DNA of 64,000 nucleotides from Chloroflexota bacterium (GCA_004297395.1 SCUO01000093.1:1-64000), one strand, 5' to 3'. Shown: positions 1-12,360, numbered from the stretch's first letter. Numbers and translations: made by a program. Notes: generated from the sequence alone by a model not told the origin.

Positions 1-300
1 ACCGAGGCCAGGCGCCAGCCGAGGATGACCAGGTTGAGGGTGAGGAGCGTGCCCATGACGGTCGGCGAGATGACCGATGCGAAGAGCCGCGCCGGGGACC
101 GGGTCGCCACGACCAGGATCCCGATTGCCAGCAGGAGGAGGACCGGCAGCCCGAACCACTGGGCGAGACGCCGCCGACCGTTGATGAGCTGGCCGAGGCC
201 GGGCAGGATCGCCGAGGCGAACGCCGCAATCGTCCGACGGATGTCGTCGGGGGCGAAGAACGCCTGGTCCCGGGTGGCGGCTCGACCGGCCGAGCGGCGG
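1..300 (-). CDS. Partial membrane protein N-terminal region (possibly LCP/LytR-type or similar TM protein), runs off window start
   Basis: Minus-strand translation reads ...RDQAFFAPDDIRRTIAAFASAILPGLGQLINGRRRLAQWFGLPVLLLLAIGILVVATRSPARLFASVISPTVMGTLLTLNLVILGWRLAS, hydrophobic with a PGLGQL motif. Start codon not resolved. Confidence 0.35.
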
Positions 301-730
301 CGTGGCGCGGCACTGACCGATCGTGTGGGGCGACGGGCCGCGTGGGTCTCCGGACCCGACGGCCGCACCCTCCGTGCGTGCACGTGCGTTCGAGCTCCCC
401 TGCGAGATTCGTCCGTACGGCCGGTCGGGCACTACCGTCCGCGGCCAGCATACCAGCGTCGCGGACGTGTGATGCAGTGCAGTGCAGTGCGGTGTGGTCC
501 GTGTCGAACGGCCGTCCGAACGCCCCCAACGCCCCACGAACGTCCCGTCCCAGGGAGACGCCGGACGGACCGCTCTGCCTGCCTGTCCGTCCGGCGTCAT
601 GCCCAAGACGTCGTCCGATCAGGGAACGGTTCCCACCTCGTCGCGCGGCGTCGATGCCTGGCCGGTGAGGCCGCGGCTGGCCGGCGTGTCGGCGGCTCCG
701 GGAGTCCGAGGTCGTATGATCGGGCCGCCT

Positions 731-806
731 CGGGGTGTGGCGTAGTTGGTAACGCACGTGCTTTGGGAGCACGAGATCGTCGGTTCGAGTCCGACCACCC
801 CGACCA
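731..806 (+). tRNA. tRNA-Pro (anticodon TGG), CCA encoded
   Basis: Acceptor CGGGGTG (731-737) pairs with CACCCCG (796-802). Anticodon stem-loop CGTGC-TTTGGGA-GCACG. T-loop GGTTCGAGTCC. 3' ACCA. Confidence 0.93.
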
Positions 807-924
807 CGCCCAATCGGCGGCGGCGGCGGCGGGCCAGGTCGTGGCTCACCGCGGGTCGTGCGGACCCGGCGTTCGGGCCGTCCGGCCCCTGCCCAGCCGC
901 GGGGCGGCGCCCGAGGATCGGGCC

Positions 925-1275
925 ATGCACATCCTGATCATCGTCAACGACGGCCCGTACGGCACCGAGCGTTCGTACAACGGCCTCCGCCTGGCGCTCG
1001 CCCTGGCGAAGGTCGAGGGCACGACGGTCCGGGTCTTCCTCATGGCCGACGCGGTTGCCTGCGCCAAGCCCGGCCAGACGACGCCCGAGGGCTACTACAA
1101 CATCGGCCGGATGCTGAAGGGCCTCGCGACCCGGGGCGTGCAGATCGGCGCCTGCGGCTCGTGCATGGACGCTCGCGGCTACACGGAATCCGACCTCGCC
1201 GAGGGCGTCACCCGCTCATCCATGCCCGAGCTCGCCGCCTGGACGATCGAGGCCGGCAAGGTCGTCACCTTCTGA
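925..1275 (+). CDS. DsrE family protein
   Basis: In-frame ATG at 925 inside ORF 25..1275. MHILIIVNDGPYGTERSYNGLRLALALAKVEGTTVRVFLMADAV...GACGSCMDARGY is typical of the DsrE family. Confidence 0.82.
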   Translation: MHILIIVNDGPYGTERSYNGLRLALALAKVEGTTVRVFLMADAVACAKPGQTTPEGYYNIGRMLKGLATRGVQIGACGSCMDARGYTESDLAEGVTRSSMPELAAWTIEAGKVVTF

Positions 1276-2503
1276 CCGGCCCGTCGAGCGGGCCGAGGAG
1301 CAGGTACGCCCGCAACCGGCCCTTGCCCTTGATCGCCACCTCGCCTCGATCCTCGAAGCGGTAGGCCTCGCGGAGGCGCTGGTACGTCGCCTCGGTGACC
1401 TGGATCCGGCCCGGCAGGCCGTGCGATTCCATCCGGCTGGCGGTGTTGACCGTGTCGCCCCAGAGGTCGTAGATGAAGCGCCGCCGGCCGATGACCCCGG
1501 CGATGACCGGGCCGCTGTCCATCCCGATCCTGATGTCGAGACCCAGATCCAGGGCGGCCGACAGCCGGGCGACCTCGGCCAGCATCTCGAGGGCCATGTC
1601 GGCGGCGGCGCTGGCGTGGTCGTCACGGGGGTCCGGCAGGCCGGACGCGACCATGTAGGCGTCGCCGATGGTCTTGATCTTCTCGAGGCCGTGCCGCTCA
1701 GCGAGGTTGTCGAAGGCGCTGAAGATCTCGTCGAGGACGCCGACCACCCGGGCCGGCCCGGTTCGCTCGGTGAACGGCGTGAAGTCGACGACGTCGGCGA
1801 ACAGGACGGTCACGGCATCGTGGTGCTCGGCGATCGTCCCGGAGTCGCGCTTCAGACGCTCCGCGATCGACTTCGGCAGGACGTTGAGGAGGAGCGCCTC
1901 GGAGCTCGCCATGGCCGCGTCACGAGCCCTGATCGCGTACTGGAGGAGCAGGTACGAGGTGACCGCGACGCCCGAGATGTTGAGGACGAAGAACGCCGTC
2001 GTGATCGCGGCCGGGATCGTCGCCGCCCGTTGCGAGACGAAGGGCTCGGCCAGCCCGGAAGCGACCGTCAGCCCGATGAACACGATGAACGACGGGATCG
2101 CCTCTCGGGCGCTGAAGAAGAACAGCGCCCCGAGGGCGCTGACGAGCGCCCACAGGCTCACCGCGCTCGAGGCGGCGTACCCGCCCAGGCTCCATTGGAG
2201 CAGGAACGGCAGCAGCATCATCAGGACTAGCTGGCTGGATCGGAAGAAGCGGTAGTCCTTCGTCCGGGCAAACCAGGTGAGGCTGAGGATGGACACGACC
2301 TGGTAGGCGAACGGGATTGCCGCCGAGACCGGCAGGCCGAGGGCCAGGTACGTCCCGACCCAGAACACGGCCAGCGTCGTTACGACGACCGAGGCCAGGG
2401 TCAGGCTGACCTTCCGGACACGGACCTCGTCCGAATCGGTGGCACTGACGCCGATGAAGGCGAGGGCCTCGATCAGCCGGCGCAGACGCACGACCACCCC
2501 CAC
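1265..2503 (-). CDS. Adenylate/guanylate cyclase with N-terminal membrane region
   Basis: Several hydrophobic segments, then the class III cyclase domain (VTVLFADVVDFTPFTERTGP...KTIGDAYMVASGLP...RIGMDSGPVIAGVIG). The longer ORF to 2671 overlaps a promoter region, so an internal GTG start near 2500 is more likely. Confidence 0.88.
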   Translation of the reverse strand: MGVVVRLRRLIEALAFIGVSATDSDEVRVRKVSLTLASVVVTTLAVFWVGTYLALGLPVSAAIPFAYQVVSILSLTWFARTKDYRFFRSSQLVLMMLLPFLLQWSLGGYAASSAVSLWALVSALGALFFFSAREAIPSFIVFIGLTVASGLAEPFVSQRAATIPAAITTAFFVLNISGVAVTSYLLLQYAIRARDAAMASSEALLLNVLPKSIAERLKRDSGTIAEHHDAVTVLFADVVDFTPFTERTGPARVVGVLDEIFSAFDNLAERHGLEKIKTIGDAYMVASGLPDPRDDHASAAADMALEMLAEVARLSAALDLGLDIRIGMDSGPVIAGVIGRRRFIYDLWGDTVNTASRMESHGLPGRIQVTEATYQRLREAYRFEDRGEVAIKGKGRLRAYLLLGPLDGPVRR

Positions 2504-2638
2504 GGGCTCGGAAGCTCGTCGGCCAACGAGCCAGGAATGTCGCCGGGCGGTTCCCGGCGGCACCGCCAATTCTGCGGCCTCGGGCGCCCGCGCTGCCGCG
2601 CGGATGTCCACTGCTGCTACGCTCCGGGTGTGGAGGCA

Positions 2639-3565
2639 ATGGGGGGCCGACCGCTCCGGGTGGGCGTGCAACTACCCGAGGTCGAGCGGGAGGTCCGCTG
2701 GCCGGAGTACGTCGCGATGGCGCGCCGGGCCGAGGAGCTCGGCTATGACTCGCTGTGGCTCGGCGATCATCTCCTGTACCGCTTCGACGACGGCACGAGC
2801 CACGGGCCCTGGGAGGCGTGGACGATGCTCGCGGCGATCGCCGCGTCCACCTCCCGGATCACGATCGGGCCACTCGTCGCGGCGACCGCGTTCCACAACC
2901 CGGCAATGCTCGCCAAGATGGCGGCCACGGTCGACGAGATCAGCGGCGGGCGGCTCGTCCTGGGCCTCGGCGCGGGCTGGAACGAGACCGAGTTCCGGGC
3001 CTTCGGCTTCCCGTTCGACCACCGGGTCGACCGGTTCGAGGAGGCCTTCACGATCATCCGGACGCTGCTCCGCGACGGCGCCATCGACTTCGACGGCAAG
3101 TACTTCCAGGCCCGCGACTGCGAGCTCCTGCCGCGCTCGCCTCGGCCGGGCGGGCCGCCGCTCCTCATCGGCAGCAAGGGCGAGCGGATGCTCCGGATCA
3201 CGCTGCCGCACGTCGACGCCTGGAACGTCTGGTTCAGCGACACCGACAACTCGCCGGCGGGCGTCCCGCCGCTCCGCGACCTCGTCGATCGGATCGCCCG
3301 CGAGGTCGGCCGGGATCCGGCCACGATCGAGCGGAGCGTCGCGGTCCAGGTCCGGCTGCCGGGCGGCATCGGGCGGGTCCAGGGCGCCTACGCCGAGCCC
3401 CGCTTCACGCCCCTGGCGGGAACCCCCGACGAGATGGCCGAGGAGCTCCGCGCCTACGCCCGACAGGGGCTCGCCGAGGTCCAGGCGGTGCTCGATCCCA
3501 TCACCCTCGAATCGATCGAGGCGTTCGCCAGCGTTCTGGAACGCCTGGACGCCGGCAGCAGCTGA
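2639..3565 (+). CDS. LLM class (luciferase-like, F420/FMN-dependent) oxidoreductase
   Basis: MGGRPLRVGVQLPEVEREVRWPEYVAMARRAEELGYDSLWLGDHLLYR...GRLVLGLGAGWNETEFRAFGFPFDHRVDRFEEAFTIIRTLL is typical of LLM oxidoreductases. Confidence 0.9.
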   Translation: MGGRPLRVGVQLPEVEREVRWPEYVAMARRAEELGYDSLWLGDHLLYRFDDGTSHGPWEAWTMLAAIAASTSRITIGPLVAATAFHNPAMLAKMAATVDEISGGRLVLGLGAGWNETEFRAFGFPFDHRVDRFEEAFTIIRTLLRDGAIDFDGKYFQARDCELLPRSPRPGGPPLLIGSKGERMLRITLPHVDAWNVWFSDTDNSPAGVPPLRDLVDRIAREVGRDPATIERSVAVQVRLPGGIGRVQGAYAEPRFTPLAGTPDEMAEELRAYARQGLAEVQAVLDPITLESIEAFASVLERLDAGSS

Positions 3566-3621
3566 TCGCGGGGGCGCCGGACATGGTGGAATAGGCGCCG
3601 AACCGACCCCCGGGCAAGGAA

Positions 3622-4116
3622 GTGGAAAGGACGAGGATGCCGAACGGCCGATCAGGACTCCGGCGCCAGGACGAGCTCTCGCCGCTCGACAAGCGGATCA
3701 TCGAGCACCTCCAGGCCGACGGGCGCCGACCGTTCACCCAGATCGCGCATGAGCTGGGCGTCTCCGAGGCCGCCGTGCGGGCTCGGACGAACCGGCTCAT
3801 CGAGCGCGGGATCCTCCAGGTCGTTGGCGTCGCCGACCCGGGCAAGCTCGGCTTCCAGCAGGCCCTCATCGGCATCCGCTGCCAGCCCGGCCGGCTCGTG
3901 GCCGTGGCCGAGGCGCTGGCCGAGCTGCCCGAGGTCGACTACGTCGTCGTGACCACCGGCCGCTTCGACATCCTCATCGAGACCGTGTCCGAGGACAACG
4001 AGGGCCTCCTCCGCTTCCTGACGGACCGCCTCCAAGCGATCGACGGCGTCCGCGACAGCGAGACGTTCACCTACCTCCGCCTGGTCAAGCAGACCTACCA
4101 GTTCGGGAGTCGCTGA
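3622..4116 (+). CDS. Lrp/AsnC family transcriptional regulator
   Basis: LSPLDKRIIEHLQADGRRPFTQIAHELGVSEAAVRARTNRLIERGIL (HTH) followed by a RAM-like domain. Start may be the ATG at 3637. Confidence 0.9.
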   Translation: MERTRMPNGRSGLRRQDELSPLDKRIIEHLQADGRRPFTQIAHELGVSEAAVRARTNRLIERGILQVVGVADPGKLGFQQALIGIRCQPGRLVAVAEALAELPEVDYVVVTTGRFDILIETVSEDNEGLLRFLTDRLQAIDGVRDSETFTYLRLVKQTYQFGSR

Positions 4117-4117
4117 C

Positions 4118-5452
4118 ATGCCATCGGCGGCGCTGATGGTCATCATCGCCGCGGCGATCATGGTCAACGTCGTCGTCATGGGCGCGATCGTCATCCCGCC
4201 GCTCGTCGGGCGGCGGAGCCCGCTGGCCTCGGTCGGCGAGCCCGAGACCGACGCCCGCGAGCTCGAGCGGATCGACCAGGCGGCGCTCATCGGCGGCCTC
4301 GTCGGCCGGCCGGGCGAGGACCGGGCGACGTACGACCGGATCGTCCGGATCGTGAGCTGGGCGTTCCTCTTGTCGACCGCGGTCGTCGTCGGGACGAGCG
4401 GGCTCTGGCCGGCCACGACCCCCGCGATCTTCCTGCTGCTCGGGGTTGCCGGCGGCATCGTCCTCCTGGTCCACGATCTCCTGCCGCCGGCCGCGCTGGG
4501 CGCCGCGAAGTACGTCCTGGAGGGTACGGTCGCGCTGACCTTCGCGACCCTGCTCGTCCTCCTCACCGGCGGTCACGAGAGCCCGTTCTTCTTCACCTTC
4601 CCGCTCATCGTCGGGGCGGCCGCGCTCGTCGTCCGACCGACCGCCACGTTCGTCCTGGCGATCGCGGCCGCGGCCGGCTACATCGTGGCCACGAGCCTCG
4701 GCAGCGGGCCGGCGACGCCCGTCCAGCTGGCGACCGTGGCCATTGACCTGACGGCCCTCTTCCTGCTCGCCTACGTCGGCTCGGTCATCGGGCGGGAGCA
4801 GCGCCGGTCCCGTGACGCGGCCCTCCGGCTGTCGGCCGTGGATCCCCTCACCGGGCTCTTCAATCGATCCTTCTTCTTTGCCGCCCTGGAGCGCGAGATG
4901 GCCCGGAGCGCCCGGTCCGGGCGCGGCTTCTGCCTCCTCATGCTCGATCTCGACGAGCTCAAGGCGATCAACGACCGGGCCGGCCACCATGCCGGCGACG
5001 CGGCCCTCAGGGCCGTGGCCGACACGATCAAGGGCGGGATCCGTCGGATCGACGTCGCCGCACGCTACGGCGGCGACGAGTTCGTGGCCCTCCTCCCCGA
5101 GACGGACCCGACGGGCGGCTGGGTGCTGGCCGAGAAGATCCGGATCGGGGTCGCAGGGCGGCTGATCGACGACCTCGTCGAGCCCCCGACCGTGTCGGTC
5201 GGCGTCGTGTCGTTCCCGCGGGATGGTGCCTCGGCCGACGCCCTGATGATCAGCGCCGACCGGGCGATGTACGCCTCCAAGCGGGCCGGCCGGAACCGCG
5301 TCGCAGGCCCGGAATCCATCACCACCACCGCGATTGAGGAGGCCGTCGAGCCGTCGACCACGGCCCGGCCGGCCGATGCCGCGGCGGGGGTCCCGGTGAT
5401 GGCCGAGGACGGCCGGGCCACCCGTCCGGAGGCGGTCGAGCCGCCGGTGTAG
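4118..5452 (+). CDS. Membrane-anchored diguanylate cyclase (GGDEF)
   Basis: N-terminal TM segments. DPLTGLFNRSFFFAALEREMARS...ARYGGDEFVALLPE...PTVSVGVVSFPRDG. Confidence 0.92.
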   Translation: MPSAALMVIIAAAIMVNVVVMGAIVIPPLVGRRSPLASVGEPETDARELERIDQAALIGGLVGRPGEDRATYDRIVRIVSWAFLLSTAVVVGTSGLWPATTPAIFLLLGVAGGIVLLVHDLLPPAALGAAKYVLEGTVALTFATLLVLLTGGHESPFFFTFPLIVGAAALVVRPTATFVLAIAAAAGYIVATSLGSGPATPVQLATVAIDLTALFLLAYVGSVIGREQRRSRDAALRLSAVDPLTGLFNRSFFFAALEREMARSARSGRGFCLLMLDLDELKAINDRAGHHAGDAALRAVADTIKGGIRRIDVAARYGGDEFVALLPETDPTGGWVLAEKIRIGVAGRLIDDLVEPPTVSVGVVSFPRDGASADALMISADRAMYASKRAGRNRVAGPESITTTAIEEAVEPSTTARPADAAAGVPVMAEDGRATRPEAVEPPV

Positions 5453-5483
5453 GATCGGGGGCCATGACCGGCCCCCGCGATCC
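5452..5483 (+). terminator. Strong GC-rich hairpin after the GGDEF gene
   Basis: GGATCGGGGGCC (5452-5463) - ATGACC - GGCCCCCGCGATCC (5470-5483), 12-bp stem with a 2-nt bulge. No clear U-tract. Confidence 0.5.
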
Positions 5484-5548
5484 CCGGCGGATCCTCCCCG
5501 AGCCTGCCTGCGCTCCGGCGCGCGGCGACGCCTGACCGCGGAGCATCG

Positions 5549-7066
5549 ATGTCCACGCTGACCGCGGGCCGGTCGGCGGACCGGCCGGGAGATGGGATCG
5601 GCGCCCGCCTCGACGCCGTCTGGCTGGCGATCTGGCGGCTGTTCACGTCGGTGAACTTCGCCGTCCTCCAGATCATCGTCCTGGCCCTCCTCGCCGTCGT
5701 CGGGATGACGATCCGGCAGCTGCCCGGCTTCGCCTTCCGCTCGGCCGGCGACTACGCCGCGGCGATGGCCGACATCCACGCCCGCTACGACACCGTCCTC
5801 GGAGCGGGCGTGGTGGATGCCATGGAGCGCCTCCAGCTGTTCCACGTCTTCAGCTCGACCTGGTTCACGATCGGGCTCCTGGTCCTCATCCTGTCGATCG
5901 TCATCTGCACGATCGACCGGACGCCCCGCCTGTGGCGGATGGCGTCGGAGATCCGGGTCGTCCAGCCCGATGCGTACTTCGATCCGAAGCTGCCCGACCG
6001 GGTCCGGCTCGCCGGCGGCGAGACGGCACCCGATGCCGCGGCCGTGCGCTCGATCCTCCGCCGCCGGCGATTCGCCGTCCGGGCGACCGAGATCGACGGA
6101 GTCACCTACCTCTACGGTGATCGCAACCGCTGGACGAAGCTGGCGACGCTCGTCAGCCATCTCGGGCTCATCCTCTTCCTCATCGCCGCCGCGGTGACCT
6201 CGCGGCTCGGCGACGAGCAGGGCCTCGTCGTCGCCGAGGGCGACACCCTGACGGTCCAGCCCATCGGGACACCGGGCCTGCTCCTCGTCCGGAACAACGG
6301 CTTCGAGGCGCCCGGCCTGTTCGAGGACGGCGTGGCGTTCGACTTCGTCACCGACCTGTCCGTCTACCGCGACGGCGCGCTCCTGGCCCGCAAGCAGATC
6401 CGTGTCAACGATCCCCTGAGCGCCGGCGGCTACACCTTCCACCAGAACGGCTTCGGGCCGGCGCCGAACCTCCGCCTCCGCGACCTCGAGGGAGCGGTCC
6501 TGTGGTCCGGCCCGGTGCCGATGACCGACCAGGCTGGCGGCCTGCCCTTCGGGACCCTGGCGGTCCCCGGCCGCGACCTGGGGCTCCAGCTCCTGCTCGA
6601 CCGGACGTCGGCCGGCGTGGGGACGCTCCTCATCCTCCCGTACATCGTGATCGGGACGAACCCCGACGGGACGCCGGAGATCGAGACGGGCTTCCCGCTC
6701 ACGGTCACGAACGGGGCGACGGCCGAGTTCGAGGCGCTCGACCTCGAGGTCACCCTCGACGGTTTCAGCGAGTACACCCTCCTCATCGCCAAGCGCGACC
6801 CGGGCCAGGGGTTCGTGTGGTTCGCGTTCGGGGCGCTCATCGTGGGCCTGTCGATCACCTTCTACCTGCCTCGACGGCGCGTCTGGGCACGGCTCGCCCC
6901 GGACGGCGAGCTGGCGCTGGTCGGTCGGTCAGACCGGTACGTCGACTTCGACCGCGAGTTCGGGCGGCTCGTCGACGACCTCGTGGCGGCACGGGGGGTC
7001 GGGCCGGGTGCGGCGCGAGGCGGGGCGCGAGACGGGGCGCCCGAATCGGGAGCCGGCCATGCCTGA
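5549..7066 (+). CDS. resB: ResB-like cytochrome c biogenesis protein
   Basis: LFTSVNFAVLQIIVLALLAVVGMTI...HVFSSTWFTIGLLVLILSIVICTIDRTPRLWR...TKLATLVSHLGLILFLIAAAVTSRLG...YTFHQNGFG; ResB topology and motifs. Confidence 0.82.
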   Translation: MSTLTAGRSADRPGDGIGARLDAVWLAIWRLFTSVNFAVLQIIVLALLAVVGMTIRQLPGFAFRSAGDYAAAMADIHARYDTVLGAGVVDAMERLQLFHVFSSTWFTIGLLVLILSIVICTIDRTPRLWRMASEIRVVQPDAYFDPKLPDRVRLAGGETAPDAAAVRSILRRRRFAVRATEIDGVTYLYGDRNRWTKLATLVSHLGLILFLIAAAVTSRLGDEQGLVVAEGDTLTVQPIGTPGLLLVRNNGFEAPGLFEDGVAFDFVTDLSVYRDGALLARKQIRVNDPLSAGGYTFHQNGFGPAPNLRLRDLEGAVLWSGPVPMTDQAGGLPFGTLAVPGRDLGLQLLLDRTSAGVGTLLILPYIVIGTNPDGTPEIETGFPLTVTNGATAEFEALDLEVTLDGFSEYTLLIAKRDPGQGFVWFAFGALIVGLSITFYLPRRRVWARLAPDGELALVGRSDRYVDFDREFGRLVDDLVAARGVGPGAARGGARDGAPESGAGHA

Positions 7067-8663
7067 CCTCGCCGAGCTCGGCGCGGCGCTCTACCCGGGC
7101 GCTCCCCGGGTCGAGGGCCCGAGCCGCGGCCCGATCGCCTGGGTCCGGGTCATGCGGGCCAGGGTCCCGGCCTTCGATGCGCTCGAGGCGGGCGACCTGG
7201 CGATCGTGCCCGCCGCGGCCCTCGCGGTCGTCGCGTCGGGACCGGAGGAGGTGCAGGCCCTCGCCGAGGGGTGCGCCGCCGCCGGTGTCTCGGGGGTGGT
7301 CCTCGTGGAGGCCGACGCGGACGCCGACCTCGACGGGGCGGCGCCGCGCACGATCACCCTGGCTGCGGACCTGGCCCGTGTCGGGGTGCCGGTCCTCCGC
7401 CTCGGCCAGGCCGATGCCGGCGAGCTCGAGCGGAGCATCATCGGCTACCTCCTCACCCAGGGCGCCGAGCTCGAACGGCAGGCCGCCGCGCTCGAGCATC
7501 GCCTCGACCGGGTCGCCCTCGACGGCGGCGGCCCGACGGCCCTCGTGGCCGCGATTGCCGGCTTCTTCGGCCGGGCGGTGGCCCTCGAGGGTCGCCGCGG
7601 CGACGCGCTGGCAGTCCACGCCCCGGCGGAGATCCCGGACACGGCCCTGGCCGCCGCCCGCTACCAGGCAAAGCCGCGCGGCGCCGTTGCATTCCGGGTG
7701 CCGCTTCCGGCCCCGGCGCCGCCCGACGCGGCGCCACCACCCGTCGCCGGCGACCGGACCCGCACCGCCGGGTCGCCGTCAGGCGGTGGCTCCGGCCCGC
7801 GACGAGACGGAGGCCGGGCCCCGGCCCCGGCCGGCAGCCTGGTCCTGCTCGGCGACAGGCCGCCGACCGATCTCGAGCGGCTCGCGGTCGGCCGGATCGT
7901 CGGCCTCCTGGCGCTCGAGCTGTCCCGGGACGAGGCCGTCCGGCGGGCTCGTGACGCCGCTCGGCGGGCCGAGTCCCTGCCACCGGCCGGGCCGCCCTGG
8001 ATCGTCCTGCTGGCTCGCCAGCGGGTGCCCGGCGCGGGCGACGACACGCCGGTCGCGCGCGAGCGGCGGGAGGCAACCCGCCGGGAGCTCCGGCTCCTCG
8101 CCCCCGCCCGGCGCCTGGCCCTTCGCGGCGATGCGGATTCGCTCGAGGTCCGGGCGGTCGTGGCGGTCGACGCGCCGGGCGGACCCGACTCGGATGGCCG
8201 GGCCATCGGCTCGCGGATCGCCGCCTTCCTCGGCCGGACGGTGGCTCTCTCCCGGCCGTTCGACAGCGCCACGGACCGGCCGGGGGCAGAAGCCGATGCC
8301 CGCGCCGTCCTGGAGGTGGCCGAGGCACTCCCCGGCGCCGGGCCCGTGGTCCACGCCGCCCGACTGCCCGTCTATCGGCTGTTGGGCGCCCTGCACAACC
8401 TTCGGGACGGGGAGCGACTGGCACGGGCCCTGCTCGAGCCGCTCCTCGCCGGCCGTCCGGACGTCCGCACCGAGCACCTCGCCACGTTGCGAGCGATCCT
8501 CGATGGCGGCGGGGTGGGCGACGCGGCCGCCGCGCTGGGGATCCATCGCAACACGGTGACCTACCGCCTCGGCCGGATCGAGGAGCTGAGCGGCTGGGAC
8601 CTGGCGGATCCTGAGCTGCGCCTCGCCCTCAGGGTGGCTCTGCAATTTGTGCAGGATCAATAG
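7059..8663 (+). CDS. PucR-like/CdaR-type transcriptional regulator
   Basis: C-terminal TLRAILDGGGVGDAAAALGIHRNTVTYRLGRIEELSGWDLADPELRLALRVALQF matches the PucR C-terminal HTH. ATG at 7059. Confidence 0.82.
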   Translation: MPDLAELGAALYPGAPRVEGPSRGPIAWVRVMRARVPAFDALEAGDLAIVPAAALAVVASGPEEVQALAEGCAAAGVSGVVLVEADADADLDGAAPRTITLAADLARVGVPVLRLGQADAGELERSIIGYLLTQGAELERQAAALEHRLDRVALDGGGPTALVAAIAGFFGRAVALEGRRGDALAVHAPAEIPDTALAAARYQAKPRGAVAFRVPLPAPAPPDAAPPPVAGDRTRTAGSPSGGGSGPRRDGGRAPAPAGSLVLLGDRPPTDLERLAVGRIVGLLALELSRDEAVRRARDAARRAESLPPAGPPWIVLLARQRVPGAGDDTPVARERREATRRELRLLAPARRLALRGDADSLEVRAVVAVDAPGGPDSDGRAIGSRIAAFLGRTVALSRPFDSATDRPGAEADARAVLEVAEALPGAGPVVHAARLPVYRLLGALHNLRDGERLARALLEPLLAGRPDVRTEHLATLRAILDGGGVGDAAAALGIHRNTVTYRLGRIEELSGWDLADPELRLALRVALQFVQDQ

Positions 8664-8851
8664 ATTCTGAGCCCACCCTCGGTCTGCAACACCGGTAACA
8701 CGAGGACGCGAGCCCGTTACGATGGTCAGAACAACGCATGGTCGCCGGTTGATCGTGCGTTCGGCACAAGATCGCGCCCGGCAGTCGAGACCCCGCAGGT
8801 CGGGGCCTTGATCGCCCGGCAGTCGAGAACCGCTGCGTCCACAGGAGAGAC

Positions 8852-10996
<2,145 letters not shown>

Positions 10997-11001
10997 TCGG
11001 C

Positions 11002-12360
11002 ATGGTCGTCGAGACCGAGGACCGTCTCGCCCGGATCCAGGAGGCACGGGCCGCCGGGATCCGCTTCGTCCAGCTCCAGTTCACCGACATCATCGGGGTC
11101 GTCAAGGCCGTGACGATCCCGATCCACCAGCTCGAGGGCTCGGTCCGCCACGGGACGTGGTTCGACGGCTCGTCGATCGAGGGCTTCACCCGGATCGCCG
11201 AGAGCGACCAGTACCTCATGCCCGACATGGCGACCTTCGCCGAGATCCCGTGGCAGCGGGCCGACGGCCCGCGGGGCACGGCCCGCGTCATCTGCGACGT
11301 GTTCACCCCCCGCGGCGAGCCGTTCGTCGGCGATCCCCGCTACGTCCTGCGCCGCCAGGTCGAGCGGGCCCGCCGGCTGGGCTACGTCGTGAACATGGGC
11401 CCCGAGCTCGAGTTCTTCCTCTTCCGGCGCGACGAGGACGGCAAGGTCGCCCCGCTGCCCCACGACCTGGCCGGCTACTTCGACTTCTCGACCGACCTCG
11501 CGGGCGAGGTCCGCCAGGACATGGTCGACGCCCTCGAGGCCTTCGGGATCCGCGTCGAGGCCGCCCACCACGAGGTGGCCGCGGGCCAGCACGAGATCGA
11601 CTTCGAGTACGCCGACGCGCTCCAGACGGCCGACAACGCCGTGACGTTCAAGTTCGCCCTCAAGGCGATCGCCCAGCAGCACGGCCTGTACGCCACGTTC
11701 ATGCCCAAGCCGATCCACGGCATCAACGGCTCGGGCATGCACACCCACCAGAGCCTGTTCTCGATCGCCGAATCCCGGAACGCCTTCGCCGACCCGGAAT
11801 CGTCGTACGGCCTGTCGCCGATCGCCAAGGCCTACATGGCCGGCATCCTCGCCCACGCCCGGGGGATGATCGCGATCCTCGCCCCGCTGGTGAACAGCTA
11901 CAAGCGCCTCGTCCCCGGCTACGAGGCCCCGACGTACCTGACCTGGGGCCGGACGAACCGCTCCGCCCTCATCCGGGTGCCGATGGCCTCACCCGGCAAG
12001 TCGATCGAGGGAACGCGGGTCGAGGTCCGCTGCCCGGACCCGTCCTCGAACACGTACCTCGCGTTCGCGGCGATGATCGCGGCCGGCCTCGATGGCGTCG
12101 AGAAGGGCCTGACCCTCGGCGAGCCGGTCGAGGAATCGCTGTTCGAGATGGATGCCGCGACGATCGCGGCGCGCTCGATCCGGGAGCTGCCGGGCACGCT
12201 CGGCGAGGCCCTCGACGAGCTCGCCAGAGACGAGGTCATCCGGGAGGCCCTGGGCGACCACGTCTACAGCCACTTCGTCGAGGCCAAGCGAGCCGAGTGG
12301 GACGAGTACCGGACCCGGGTCTCGGAGTGGGAAGTGGAGCGCTACCTGGAGCTGTTCTAG
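11002..12360 (+). CDS. glnA: Glutamine synthetase type I
   Basis: ATG at 11002. FTDIIGVVKAVTIP, TWFDGSSIEGFTRIAESDQYLMPD, NMGPELEFFLF, HHEVAAGQHEIDFEYADAL, HGINGSGMHTHQSLF. Confidence 0.93.
   Translation: MVVETEDRLARIQEARAAGIRFVQLQFTDIIGVVKAVTIPIHQLEGSVRHGTWFDGSSIEGFTRIAESDQYLMPDMATFAEIPWQRADGPRGTARVICDVFTPRGEPFVGDPRYVLRRQVERARRLGYVVNMGPELEFFLFRRDEDGKVAPLPHDLAGYFDFSTDLAGEVRQDMVDALEAFGIRVEAAHHEVAAGQHEIDFEYADALQTADNAVTFKFALKAIAQQHGLYATFMPKPIHGINGSGMHTHQSLFSIAESRNAFADPESSYGLSPIAKAYMAGILAHARGMIAILAPLVNSYKRLVPGYEAPTYLTWGRTNRSALIRVPMASPGKSIEGTRVEVRCPDPSSNTYLAFAAMIAAGLDGVEKGLTLGEPVEESLFEMDAATIAARSIRELPGTLGEALDELARDEVIREALGDHVYSHFVEAKRAEWDEYRTRVSEWEVERYLELF

Noticed and set aside
473-495. TGCAG/GCAGT short tandem repeat
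   Set aside because: Only about three 5-nt units, no associated gene or structure; not informative.
25-930. Long plus-strand ORF 25..1275 upstream of the DsrE start
   Set aside because: Arg/Pro-rich low-complexity translation running through the tRNA-Pro gene; only the DsrE part from ATG 925 is credible.
4085-6442. 785-aa minus-strand ORF
   Set aside because: Antisense to GGDEF and ResB genes; composition (D/R/G/E-rich) is typical of GC-rich shadow ORFs.
6502-8559. 685-aa plus-strand ORF
   Set aside because: Out-of-frame overlap of ResB and the PucR-like gene; low-complexity R/P/S translation.
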